NCBI GenBank assembly: GCA_964426875.1
Contig: CAYRSB010000025.1
Coordinates: forward strand, 1-21,636
Reading direction: 5' to 3'
DNA: 21,636 bases
Origin: Caldatribacterium sp964426875
GTDB lineage: Bacteria > Atribacterota > Atribacteria > Atribacterales > Caldatribacteriaceae
Shown here: positions 14,448-21,547 of the stretch, in pieces
Numbering within the stretch: the first letter of the stretch is position 1
Layout of the letters: every line of letters begins with the position of its first letter
Notes under the pieces: model-generated
The model's database searches: none
Seen by the model: the letters and a program-made list of their open reading frames with translations, nothing else
What the model was told of the DNA's origin: nothing
Program-made: the position numbers and the translations under genes

Positions 14448-14845
14448 TGGACAAAATCACTCTCCTTCGAGAGCGATTCACCCACGAGGGATACGCCCAG
14501 CTTCTGGGCATGAAGCTTGAGGAGCTTCAAGAGGGCTATGCCCGGGTTCGGATGAAGGTAGAGCCCCGTTTCCAAAACATCTTTGCCACTCTCCATGGTG
14601 GGGCACTCTTTTCTCTGCTTGATGAGGCTTTTGAACTGGCCTGTAATTCCCATGTGGAAGATGCCGTGGCCATGAACATTACCGTGCACTATGTGAAGCC
14701 AGTGCTTGAGGGGTGGATCACTGCCGAGGCCAAAGAAAGGACCCTGACGACAAGAACCGGAATCTACGACATCGAAGCCCACGATGAGGAGGGAAACCTT
14801 GTAGCCTTAGCCCGGGCTCTGTGCTACCGGAAACGAAAAGACTGA
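14447..14845 (+). CDS. PaaI-family hotdog thioesterase
   Basis: A 132-residue hotdog-fold protein. The key stretch NIFATLHGGALFSLLDEAFELACN carries the HGG turn (50-52) and Asp59, matching the PaaI/YdiI acyl-CoA thioesterase group; the following strands (NITVHYVKPVLEGWITAEAKE) fit the fold. It probably hydrolyses small or aromatic acyl-CoA thioesters as a homotetramer. ATG 14447 is preferred because GAGGAG-like TGAGGAG (14432-14438) lies 8 bases upstream and it overlaps the esterase stop. Its last codons lie in the palindromic terminator shared with ferritin. Confidence 0.9.
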   Translation: MDKITLLRERFTHEGYAQLLGMKLEELQEGYARVRMKVEPRFQNIFATLHGGALFSLLDEAFELACNSHVEDAVAMNITVHYVKPVLEGWITAEAKERTLTTRTGIYDIEAHDEEGNLVALARALCYRKRKD

Positions 14846-14871
14846 GGGGTACACCCCTCAGTCTTTTCGTT
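14832..14871. terminator. Bidirectional terminator built into both gene ends
   Basis: A 19-bp perfect inverted repeat (14832-14850 with 14853-14871) with a two-base centre. CTTTTCG on each strand supplies a short U-tract. It covers the last codons of both convergent genes, so both proteins end in Arg-Lys-Asp. Confidence 0.85.
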
Positions 14872-15346
14872 CTCCCATTCGGGCATCAAGTACCAGCAAC
14901 CCCGCTCCCTCTCCCGCTATCTTCAGGTACTCGACGATTTCGGTAGCATTCTTCTCTTCCTCCACCTGCTCGTCGATGAACCAGGCAAGATGCGTCATGA
15001 GGGGATAGTCCTTTTCCTCCCGAGCAAACTCGTAGAGCCTGTGGATCATTCCGCTGACTTTCTTCTCATGCTCCAGGACTGCCTCAAACATGGCCTTGAG
15101 GGAAGGGTATTCTGCAGGGGGTTGCTCAATGGCCCGCAGCACTACCCGTCCTCCCCGGTCGTTGAGGAACTCAAAGAGACGCATGCCATGAGAAAGTTCC
15201 TCCTTGGCCTGCACCTTGAGCCACTGGGCGAACCCCTTGAGGTTCATGGCCTCACACTGGGCCGCCATAGCGAGATAAAGATATGCCGAGTAGAACTCAT
15301 TCTTAATCTGCTCGTTCACCGCTTCCTCGAGACGCTTGCTCAACAT
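14858..15346 (-). CDS. ftnA: Non-haem ferritin (FtnA type)
   Basis: A 162-residue four-helix iron storage protein that oxidises Fe(II) and stores it as mineral in a 24-mer cage. Ferroxidase residues are in the same positions as in E. coli FtnA: Glu17, Glu50, His53, Glu94, Gln127 and Glu130. ATG 15346 follows GAGGAGG. It lies 32 bases after fprA on the same strand, so the two are likely co-transcribed; iron storage beside oxygen/NO reduction fits defence against oxidative stress. The C-terminus (MGERKD) is encoded in the shared terminator palindrome. Confidence 0.95.
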   Translation of the reverse strand: MLSKRLEEAVNEQIKNEFYSAYLYLAMAAQCEAMNLKGFAQWLKVQAKEELSHGMRLFEFLNDRGGRVVLRAIEQPPAEYPSLKAMFEAVLEHEKKVSGMIHRLYEFAREEKDYPLMTHLAWFIDEQVEEEKNATEIVEYLKIAGEGAGLLVLDARMGERKD

Positions 15347-15378
15347 AGGCCTCCTCCTCTCTGCTTTAATTTCCTCTT

Positions 15379-16575
15379 CTAACCCCTGATGTGTTCCCCG
15401 AATTCCCTTCCCAGGGCTTTAACTCTTTGAATATCTTCCTTTCCACCACCACCCCGAAACTCAAAGACTGAAACCCTTTCCCATCCCAGGGCCTCAAAGA
15501 GCTTTTCGATTTCTCTCTTTGCTCCTCCCGTCCAACCGAAACTCCCTAAGTACATTGCCCTCTTGTGCTTCATGTCTTTGCGAAGGGCAAGATTGAGAAC
15601 CTCTGCCACCGGTGGGAAAAGCCCAGCCTCATAGGTCGGTGCCCCCACTGCTACCCCCCTCTTCTCCCAGAGAGAGGCAAGGATGTAGCTTGAGTGAACC
15701 CTCCGGGCATCAAACATCTCTATTCTAACACCGCTTTCGGCAATGCCTTGGGCCAGGGCTTCCACCATCATCTCGGTGTTCCCGTACATCGACCCATAAA
15801 GCACCGTTACCCCCACCTCCCCACCGCTTTGGGCATACTGAGCCCACGTCCGGTAGAGCTCTACGATACGCCCTGGTTCCCTCCGCCAGATGAGTCCGTG
15901 GGAGGGAGCCACAACCGCTACCGGAAGGGAAGAGAGCTTCTCAATGGCTTTGAGGACCATGGGACTGTATTTGGCCACGATATTTGCGTAGTAGCGAAGG
16001 GACTCTCGGAGGTAGAAATCGAACTGGGTGCATTCATCGTCGAAAACCACTCCCTGGAGTGCTCCATACCCCCCAAAGGCATCACAGGAAAAAAGAACCT
16101 GGGACTCTACCTCATACGTAACCATGGTTTCCGGCCAGTGGACCATGGGGGTGAGGAAGAATTTGAGTTTCTTCCTCCCCAGGGATATCTCATCTTTATC
16201 CTGAACGACTTGCACACCCTCGGTGATGCCGTAGAAAGCCGCCACCATGTCTTTGGCCTGAGGGGAGCAAAGGATGGTGGCCGAGGGGGCGAGTTTTCGC
16301 AAAACCTTGAGGGTACCGGTGTGGTCCGGTTCCATGTGGTTGAGGACGATATAGTCAAGATTGGCAAGAGGGGTCTTTTCCTCGATCTGGGTGATGAAGT
16401 CGTCGGTTTTAAGGGACCTGGCAAGGTCGATGATGGCCCGCTTCTCGTCCACCACCAGGTAGGAATTGTACGACACCCCCTCCTTGGTTATGGGCCAGAG
16501 ACCCTCGAAGAGATCAGTGGTATGGTCGTTCACTCCAATCCAGAAAATCCCCGGGCGTATCTCTACGGGAGGCAT
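15379..16575 (-). CDS. fprA: Flavodiiron protein (A-type flavoprotein, FprA)
   Basis: A 398-residue protein that reduces O2 to water and/or NO to N2O in anaerobes. The N-terminal metallo-beta-lactamase-like domain (1-250) has the complete diiron ligand set: His80-x-Glu82-x-Asp84-His85 (NHMEPDHTG), His146, Asp165 and His226. The C-terminal flavodoxin domain (about 254-398) has the FMN loop YGSMYGNTE (260-268) and later GAPTYEAGLFP. There is no rubredoxin fusion, so it needs a separate electron donor. ATG 16575 has AAGGAGGG about 8 bases upstream. It is followed by ferritin and preceded by the half-permeases. Confidence 0.96.
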   Translation of the reverse strand: MPPVEIRPGIFWIGVNDHTTDLFEGLWPITKEGVSYNSYLVVDEKRAIIDLARSLKTDDFITQIEEKTPLANLDYIVLNHMEPDHTGTLKVLRKLAPSATILCSPQAKDMVAAFYGITEGVQVVQDKDEISLGRKKLKFFLTPMVHWPETMVTYEVESQVLFSCDAFGGYGALQGVVFDDECTQFDFYLRESLRYYANIVAKYSPMVLKAIEKLSSLPVAVVAPSHGLIWRREPGRIVELYRTWAQYAQSGGEVGVTVLYGSMYGNTEMMVEALAQGIAESGVRIEMFDARRVHSSYILASLWEKRGVAVGAPTYEAGLFPPVAEVLNLALRKDMKHKRAMYLGSFGWTGGAKREIEKLFEALGWERVSVFEFRGGGGKEDIQRVKALGREFGEHIRG

Positions 16576-16596
16576 AGTGTGTCCCTCCTTCTTCTC

Positions 16597-17175
16597 TTAG
16601 AGAATCTGTTTTCCCATTATATCGGACTCTCTGGTTTTTCTCCACTCTTCCGTAAAGGGTAGACGTATAAGCCTCTTCTCCTCTGGATCTATGACTCGCT
16701 CTAAAACCCAGGCTATGCCAAGAACTCCGAGAAACGACATGCAATAGCGAGGTAGGGCAAAGAGTGCCCCCAGATTGTGTAACTCAAAAAGGAGCAGTGG
16801 AATCTTCATCGTCGACCAGGCCCCCAGGAAAATCCAGACATTTTTGAGGCTCACCCCTTTTTTGAGGAGCACCTCAGCTACCGGAAAAGCCGCATAAAGT
16901 GGTCCGGCAGTGAAGGCCCCCAAGGCAAGGGAAATCGTCGTTCCTACAAATCCTGAGGTATCTCCCAGGTGTTTCATCACCTTCTCCTTAGGAACCCACA
17001 CATCGAAAAGCCCTACCAGAATAAAAATAGGTGGAATGACGCTGAGCATGAAGAGGACGTTTCGAAAGACAACCTGGAACACCCTCTTCCCCAAGGTGGG
17101 AGAAAATTTGAGGACCACGAGGCATACTCCAAGCGTCACCAAAGACCCCAGATACTCCCGCAGAATACGCTTCAT
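16597..17175 (-). CDS. Half-permease B (COG0701/ArsP-like)
   Basis: A 192-residue membrane protein with about 5 hydrophobic helices, including LSVIPPIFILVGLFDVWVP, VGTTISLALGAFTAGPLYAAFP and VWIFLGAWSTMKIPLLLFE. It resembles one half of the COG0701 (UPF0718/ArsP) permease family, whose members export arsenic compounds or other small solutes; the two halves are usually fused in a protein of 300 or more residues. ATG 17175 overlaps the stop of the first half in an ATGA arrangement, so they probably form a heterodimer. A longer ORF from 17253 would read through the upstream gene and is rejected. Confidence 0.82.
   Translation of the reverse strand: MKRILREYLGSLVTLGVCLVVLKFSPTLGKRVFQVVFRNVLFMLSVIPPIFILVGLFDVWVPKEKVMKHLGDTSGFVGTTISLALGAFTAGPLYAAFPVAEVLLKKGVSLKNVWIFLGAWSTMKIPLLLFELHNLGALFALPRYCMSFLGVLGIAWVLERVIDPEEKRLIRLPFTEEWRKTRESDIMGKQIL
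16616..16644 (-). promoter_or_regulatory. Internal promoter for fprA-ferritin
   Basis: On the minus strand TGGAGA (16639-16644), a 17-bp spacer and TATAAT (16616-16621) lie inside the end of the upstream permease gene. This would let fprA and ferritin be expressed independently of padR. Confidence 0.5.
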
Positions 17176-17672
17176 CGCCGCACCAAAAAGAAGGCTATCC
17201 ATACCGCATACCCCACAAGAAAAGAGTAGAAATAGGCTAAGAGATTTCGCCACAGAGTGGCCCGGAAACGGAAGTACCGTGCCTCAAGGGGCGCCGTCAC
17301 CACTCCCACCATCATGAGGGTGGAGATGAAAACCGCCATCTGTGCCACTCCCGCACCATGCTCAAGGAGCAATTTGGCCATGGGAAGGGCCACAAACCCA
17401 GGGATAAGCGTCACCGCCCCCACAACCGAGGCGATAAAATACCCCAAAAATCCACTCTTCTCCCCCAGGAATCGGGCAACGGCCTCTTGAGGAAGAAAAA
17501 CCACCACCAGGGAGAGCAAAAGAATGAGGAAGGCAAAGGGAGGAAGAATGCCCAGAAAACTCTTCCACGCCTGGCGCAGGGCCTGTTCGGTTTTTTTCCG
17601 GTCTCGCACCAGGGAAAAGAAAAACCAAGCAAGGGCAAAGGCATAGAGGAGGTACGTTGAGAGATCACTCAT
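17172..17672 (-). CDS. Half-permease A (COG0701/ArsP-like)
   Basis: A 166-residue membrane protein with about 4-5 hydrophobic helices. LPPFAFLILLLSLVVVFLP, RFLGEKSGFLGYFIASVVGAVTLIPGFVALPMA and FISTLMMVGVVTAPLEARYF fit the permease repeat that includes the conserved GxxTLIPG-type turn. The start overlaps the padR stop by 8 bases and the stop overlaps the second half, so the three genes form a tight operon. The transported solute is unknown; PadR control suggests an inducible exporter. Confidence 0.82.
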   Translation of the reverse strand: MSDLSTYLLYAFALAWFFFSLVRDRKKTEQALRQAWKSFLGILPPFAFLILLLSLVVVFLPQEAVARFLGEKSGFLGYFIASVVGAVTLIPGFVALPMAKLLLEHGAGVAQMAVFISTLMMVGVVTAPLEARYFRFRATLWRNLLAYFYSFLVGYAVWIAFFLVRR

Positions 17673-18048
17673 GGCCTTCCCTCCCCTCGAGGATACCGGA
17701 ATACTCCCTAAGGAAGGTTTCGAAACGCTGTAGCTGCTTTCGAATGTGCTCCGCCCACAAGCTTAGGGCCGCCTCACCCTTCCCGGTGATCGTGTAAACC
17801 CGGCGGGCCGGCCCAGGACCACCCGTCACCCACTCCGAGAGAATGAGACCGTCCTCTTCCATTTTCCGGAGGCTCCGATAAACAAGGCTTGGGTCGAGGG
17901 CTTCTTTCTGAAAGAAGAGATTCTGCAGTCCTTCCAGGAGCTCATACCCATGAGCCCTTTTTCGGGCAAGGAGCAAAAGGAGACAGGGCTGGACGAATCG
18001 CTCCACCCGAAACCCGGGACATTCGCGGTGCTCGTGAGCCTGGCACAC
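17665..18048 (-). CDS. PadR-family transcriptional regulator with Cys/His-rich N-terminus
   Basis: A 127-residue winged-helix repressor. The PadR core begins at VERFVQPCLLLLLARKRAHGYELLEGL, continues with the recognition helix region LDPSLVYRSLRKMEEDGL and the wing EWVTGGPGPARRVYTIT, and ends in a dimerising helix. Before it is a short tail CQAHEHRECPGF that could bind a metal or act as a thiol sensor together with the Cys in FVQPC; that is inference. GTG 18048 is preferred to GTG 18054 because GGGGAG lies 9 rather than 3 bases upstream. It likely represses its own operon; a near-palindrome lies at its promoter. Confidence 0.88.
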   Translation of the reverse strand: MCQAHEHRECPGFRVERFVQPCLLLLLARKRAHGYELLEGLQNLFFQKEALDPSLVYRSLRKMEEDGLILSEWVTGGPGPARRVYTITGKGEAALSLWAEHIRKQLQRFETFLREYSGILEGREGHE

Positions 18049-18095
18049 TACCACTTTCTCCCCTTTCTACAGGATTTGTTACTCTATATGAATAA

Positions 18096-18109
18096 AGCAC
18101 ATATATGCT
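18096..18109. promoter_or_regulatory. Near-palindromic candidate operator for PadR
   Basis: AGCACATATATGCT matches its own reverse complement at 12 of 14 positions and lies at the expected transcription start of the padR operon, just after its -10 box. It has an ATAT-rich centre like known PadR operators. Binding is inferred from position only. Confidence 0.4.
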
Positions 18110-18112
18110 CTC

Positions 18113-18141
18113 ATTACAAAGCAATGACTCCCCTCTGTCAA
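18113..18141 (-). promoter_or_regulatory. Sigma-A-type promoter of the padR operon
   Basis: On the minus strand TTGACA (18136-18141), a 17-bp spacer and TGTAAT (18113-18118). The -35 and spacing are consensus. It gives a leader of about 58 bases before GTG 18048. Confidence 0.7.
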
Positions 18142-18221
18142 GAAGTCCAAAAATCCAGCTCGGTCTCTACCCCCGAGATTTCTTCATCTTTTAAAGACAT
18201 ATGCCCGGGGTGAAAAACCCT

Positions 18222-18227
18222 TATAAT
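18222..18227 (+). promoter_or_regulatory. -10 element for the nitroreductase gene
   Basis: A perfect TATAAT lies 34 bases before the ATG. The -35 region (around 18199-18204) is poor, so a regulator may assist. It is divergent from the padR promoter. Confidence 0.5.
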
Positions 18228-18261
18228 ACTCTCGACCTTTCTTGCTCAAGGAGGTGCACCT

Positions 18262-18822
18262 ATGAACGAGGTTATCGCCACCATCAGAAGGCGAAGAAGC
18301 ATAAGGTCGTACCGGCCAGAACAAATTCCAGAAAACGAGCTCCAGGTAATTCTTGAGTCGGCCCTATATGCTCCCAGCGCCACAAACCAGCAAAGGTGGC
18401 ATTTCGTTGCAGTCCAAAACGGGGATTTACTCCGGAAAATAGCAGAGGCGGCTAGAGAAAATATTCTTGCTTCAGGCATCGCTCCTCTTGTGGAGCGGGC
18501 CAAAAATCCCGATTTCAACGTCTTCTACAATGCACCCACTGTCATTTTTATATTTGTCGACAGGAATGCAAGGTTTGCTACCATCGATGCAGCTTTGGCA
18601 GCGCAAAACATGCTTCTTGCCGCCGAGTCCCTCAACCTGGGATCGTGCATCATGGCTCTTCCCGAATTCGCCTTCACATCCGAGCAGGGCGAAAGGCTCA
18701 AAGAAGAGCTCGGCGTCCCCAAAGACTACACCTATGTCTGCACCGTAACCTTAGGATATAAGGCAAAAGAAAACCCTTCCCCTCCGCCTCGAAGAAGAGA
18801 CGTCATCACCTACATCAGGTAA
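18262..18822 (+). CDS. Nitroreductase-family FMN oxidoreductase
   Basis: A 186-residue NAD(P)H- and FMN-dependent oxidoreductase of the nitroreductase family. The start IRRRRSIRSYRPEQIPENEL carries the FMN phosphate-binding RRSIR, followed by ALYAPSATNQQRWHF and the middle-to-end segments AAQNMLLAAESLNLGSCIM and VCTVTLGYKAKENPSPPPRR, all classic. It may reduce nitro compounds, quinones or flavins. AAGGAGGTG precedes the ATG. The divergent position from padR suggests possible shared control with the redox cluster, which is inference. A strong palindromic terminator follows. Confidence 0.92.
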   Translation: MNEVIATIRRRRSIRSYRPEQIPENELQVILESALYAPSATNQQRWHFVAVQNGDLLRKIAEAARENILASGIAPLVERAKNPDFNVFYNAPTVIFIFVDRNARFATIDAALAAQNMLLAAESLNLGSCIMALPEFAFTSEQGERLKEELGVPKDYTYVCTVTLGYKAKENPSPPPRRRDVITYIR

Positions 18823-18841
18823 GCTGGAAGATTATGAAGGT

Positions 18842-18894
18842 AGAGTCAATAACCAAGGAGGCTTCGCGGCGAAGCCTCCTTGGTTATTGACTCT
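18842..18894. terminator. Long perfect palindrome, bidirectional terminator
   Basis: Two 26-base arms (18842-18867 and 18869-18894) around a single base are perfectly complementary. It lies between the convergent nitroreductase and L-fucose isomerase genes. The GC-rich inner stem is flanked by A/T-rich outer stem on both sides, so it can end transcription from either side. Confidence 0.85.
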
Positions 18895-18920
18895 CTTTGC
18901 CCCTTATTGTTCTCCAAAGC

Positions 18921-20732
18921 TCACTTCTTATAGAGCGGCCCAAAGTTCTGACAGGCTCTGAAATCGGCACCCTCCAGGTCCTCAGTACCAAAAGCACTCC
19001 AGGCACTGGGTCGGAAGATTCTCTCCCTCTCCACGTTATGCATGCACACCGGTATGCGCAAAAGGGAAGCCAGGGTGATAAAGAGATCCCCAACGTGCCC
19101 GTAAGAGACGGAACAGTGGTTGGCTCCCCAGTTCTCCATCACCGAGTAGACGCTGGTGAAGGCCCCTCTCCCGGTGAGGTGGGGAACAAACCAGGTAGTG
19201 GGCCAGGTGGGGTTGGTCCGCTCATTGAGCATTCGGTGAACCTCAGGGGGCAGGGTTATGGTGTGCCCCTCAGCAATCTGGAGCACCGGGCCCAACCCTT
19301 TCACCAGGTTCAGGCGGGAAATGGTAACCGGCATACCCCCACGGGTGGTGAACTGGCTTGAAAACCCTCCTCCTCTGAAGTAGCCCAAATCAGCATAGCA
19401 GAATCGAGTGGCCTTAAGACACCTTTCCACCTCTTCAGGAGTGATTTCCCAGAAGGGCTTTATGGCCGGTTGATGGTCGATCTCCTCTTCCCCGGTACCG
19501 TCAAGGGCAGCAGCCCCTGAGTTGATGAGATGGATGAAACCGTTCTGGGCCAATCCCTCGGGCTTCCATCCGCTCACCCGCTTGACGGCTTCCGGGCTCC
19601 AGTACGTGCGCACGTCGGCAAAAATCTGGGCGGTATTCGTGAGAAGATACCCAAAGAGCATGCATATCCCGTTGAGGCTGTCATTCTCGGTAGCAAGGAG
19701 ATAGGGAGCTCTCAAACCGTTCCAATCGAAGGAAGAGTTGAGGATGGCCTCCATGAAATCTCCGTTGGGGAAGTGGTCGGTCCACTGACGCTGTCCCTGA
19801 AACCCGGCAAGGATGGCGTTGTGTCCCATGCTCTCCTCAGGGTACCCTTTCTCGGCAAGTTTGGGATTTCCCACCATGAGATCTCTGGTGATGAGGGCCA
19901 TCTTCACCACGAATTCCCACACCCGGTCTTTGGTCTGGCGATCGACTCTCTTTTCAGGAGGATTGGGATCGTCACCCTCCTGACAGTATGTTTTCACCCA
20001 CTTTATGGCCCGATCGAACTCTTCTTCATCGTAGATTTTTTCCTCAATGCGCCGGATAATCTCCGACATATCCACGTACTCAATCCGCATCCCCAGGTAG
20101 TCTTCAAAGAGATCAGGATCCACAATGGAACCGGCAATGCCCATGGACACATTGCCCACAGAGAGGTAAGATTTATTCTTCATCACGGCCACGGCCATAG
20201 CACTCCTGGTAAAGCGCAGGAGTCTCTCCTGAACATCCTGGGGGATGGTGGTATCGTCTTTGTCCTGGACATCTTTCCCGTAGATTTTGAAAACCGGGAG
20301 ACCTTTTTGAGCATGGGCTGCAGCAACTGCCGCAAGATACACCGCCCCGGGGCGCTCGGTACCGTTGAATCCCCACACCGCCTTGGGTATGTCTATAGTC
20401 ATATCCATGGTTTCCGAGCCGTAACACCAGCAGGGAGTTACGGTAATGGAAACCCCTACTCCCTCCTTACGAAAGAGCTCGTCGACCATCCTTGCCTCGA
20501 CCACTCCACCGATGCACCGCGGAGGCACAATACACTGTACCCGCTCACCATTGGGAAGAAAGAGGTTGTTCTCGAGGAATTCAGCCACTTCCCGAGCAAG
20601 ACGCATGGTTTGTCCTTCCAGAGATTCCCGCACCCCACCATAGCGCCCGTCAATGGTGGGACGAATACCGATCTTAGGGAAGTCCTCGACGAAACGCTTC
20701 TCCCCTTTGAAAACCTTAATTGGCCCTTCCAT
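18921..20732 (-). CDS. fucI: L-fucose isomerase
   Basis: A 603-residue enzyme that interconverts L-fucose and L-fuculose (and D-arabinose and D-ribulose), Mn2+-dependent, cytosolic. The metal ligands line up with E. coli FucI: Glu349 (ATENDSLNG), Asp373 (IFADVRTYWSPEAV) and His539 (NWGANH). Length is typical. The ATG 20732 start has AGAGGTGAGG upstream; the 36 extra in-frame residues are not protein-like and lie in the leader. The gene stands alone with a strong promoter and terminator; other fucose genes are not in the window. Confidence 0.96.
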   Translation of the reverse strand: MEGPIKVFKGEKRFVEDFPKIGIRPTIDGRYGGVRESLEGQTMRLAREVAEFLENNLFLPNGERVQCIVPPRCIGGVVEARMVDELFRKEGVGVSITVTPCWCYGSETMDMTIDIPKAVWGFNGTERPGAVYLAAVAAAHAQKGLPVFKIYGKDVQDKDDTTIPQDVQERLLRFTRSAMAVAVMKNKSYLSVGNVSMGIAGSIVDPDLFEDYLGMRIEYVDMSEIIRRIEEKIYDEEEFDRAIKWVKTYCQEGDDPNPPEKRVDRQTKDRVWEFVVKMALITRDLMVGNPKLAEKGYPEESMGHNAILAGFQGQRQWTDHFPNGDFMEAILNSSFDWNGLRAPYLLATENDSLNGICMLFGYLLTNTAQIFADVRTYWSPEAVKRVSGWKPEGLAQNGFIHLINSGAAALDGTGEEEIDHQPAIKPFWEITPEEVERCLKATRFCYADLGYFRGGGFSSQFTTRGGMPVTISRLNLVKGLGPVLQIAEGHTITLPPEVHRMLNERTNPTWPTTWFVPHLTGRGAFTSVYSVMENWGANHCSVSYGHVGDLFITLASLLRIPVCMHNVERERIFRPSAWSAFGTEDLEGADFRACQNFGPLYKK

Positions 20733-20819
20733 CACAAACCTCACCTCTTGGGATTGTGCAAAAGAAAAAAAATACAGTTCTGACTCTCTATCGGTGCTGA
20801 AAAACTTTGATTTTTTCCC

Positions 20820-20848
20820 ATTGTACGGCCCTTCTCCCACCCTGTCAA
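20820..20848 (-). promoter_or_regulatory. Near-consensus promoter of fucI
   Basis: On the minus strand TTGACA (20843-20848), exactly 17 bp, and TACAAT (20820-20825). It gives a leader of about 80 bases, A/T-rich. Upstream, TTAGCAAC (20853) and TTAGCTAAC (20868) form an imperfect direct repeat that may be an operator. Confidence 0.75.
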
Positions 20849-20987
20849 GGGTTTAGCAACCTCAGACTTAGCTAACGATACTCAAAGATGGTAAAGGCCG
20901 AAGCCGACAAGACTATCCCCACCGGAAAAGACCCAACCTGCCATACCCAGCTCCATCAGAGTCTTCTTGAGTATCCTCCAAACAGGA
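20849..20987. other. Gene-free region between fucI promoter and mscL
   Basis: The 317-base gap between fucI and mscL (20733-21049) holds the fucI leader and promoter, this segment, and a hairpin at 20988-21010. Within the segment a 9-bp inverted repeat, GATACTCAA (20877-20885) with TTGAGTATC (20967-20975), encloses about 80 bases. On the minus strand an ATG frame of 24 codons (20956-20882) starts MELGMAGWVFSGGDSL, without a good ribosome binding site. I cannot assign it; it may be a gene remnant or part of a structured transcript. Confidence 0.35.
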
Positions 20988-21010
20988 GGGGCAGGGTGTA
21001 CCCCTGCCCC
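20988..21010. terminator. GC-rich hairpin after mscL
   Basis: A 9-bp GC stem (20988-20996 with 21002-21010) with a 5-base loop lies about 40 bases after the mscL stop. The U-tail is better on the + strand (GTTTTCG) than on the minus strand, so as an mscL terminator it is imperfect. Confidence 0.55.
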
Positions 21011-21049
21011 GTTTTCGATGAGCTTTTCAAGACACCAATGCGCAAGGAG

Positions 21050-21511
21050 TTACCTGGGCAATTCGGAAGTGCAATTCGGACAACGGACGGCTTTGATGGG
21101 AATGGCGGTGAAGCAGAAGGGGCATTCTTTGGTTGTGGGCGGCGGTGGGGCAACCGCTTTTTCACGACGCAGACGATTGATCACCTTAACCATAAAAAAG
21201 ATGGCTATGGCAACGATCAGGAAGGTAACGATGTTATTGATGAACATCCCGTAGTTCAGAGTCACCGCCCCGGCCTCCTGAGCTGAGGCGATGGTATAGT
21301 AGGGTCCGGGCTTATCTCCCTCCTTCAGGACCAGGAAGAGGTTGGAGAAATCAATCTTCCCCAAAAGGAGCCCGATGGGTGGCATAATGACGTCGGAAAC
21401 CAGGGACCTGATGATGGCACCAAAGGCGGTACCTATGATGATACCCACCGCAAGGTCAATTACGTTACCACGGCTTATGAACTCTTTGAATTCATCCAGA
21501 GCTTTTGCCAC
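21050..21511 (-). CDS. mscL: Large-conductance mechanosensitive channel with C-terminal zinc ribbon
   Basis: A 153-residue MscL that opens under membrane tension to release solutes in osmotic downshock. The N-terminal helix and TM1 read EFKEFISRGNVIDLAVGIIIGTAFGAIIRSLVSD, the gate region has VIMPPIGLLLG, and TM2 is FINNIVTFLIVAIAIFFMV. After a proline run (APPPPTTKE) comes a zinc ribbon: C130-x2-C133 and C144-x2-C147. E. coli MscL instead ends in a helical bundle. GTG 21511 is chosen because AAGGGGGGA lies 5 bases upstream; the ORF extension to 21565 would cross the -10 box. Confidence 0.95.
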   Translation of the reverse strand: MAKALDEFKEFISRGNVIDLAVGIIIGTAFGAIIRSLVSDVIMPPIGLLLGKIDFSNLFLVLKEGDKPGPYYTIASAQEAGAVTLNYGMFINNIVTFLIVAIAIFFMVKVINRLRREKAVAPPPPTTKECPFCFTAIPIKAVRCPNCTSELPR

Positions 21512-21538
21512 AAAAATCCCCCCTTTTTTTCTACCTCC

Positions 21539-21547
21539 ATTGTACCA
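21539..21547 (-). promoter_or_regulatory. Extended -10 promoter of mscL
   Basis: The minus strand reads TGG-TACAAT, 27 bases upstream of GTG 21511. The -35 is weak. A TGACA-N-TGTCA palindrome (21583-21593) lies further upstream and could be an operator. Confidence 0.5.

Noticed and set aside
15694..16662. A 322-residue open frame on the + strand opposite fprA
   Set aside because: Shadow of the flavodiiron gene in which all metal ligands are conserved; no start signals.
19530..20783. A 417-residue open frame on the + strand opposite fucI
   Set aside because: It is antisense to an L-fucose isomerase with all catalytic residues in place; the translation (His- and Pro-rich) resembles no protein.
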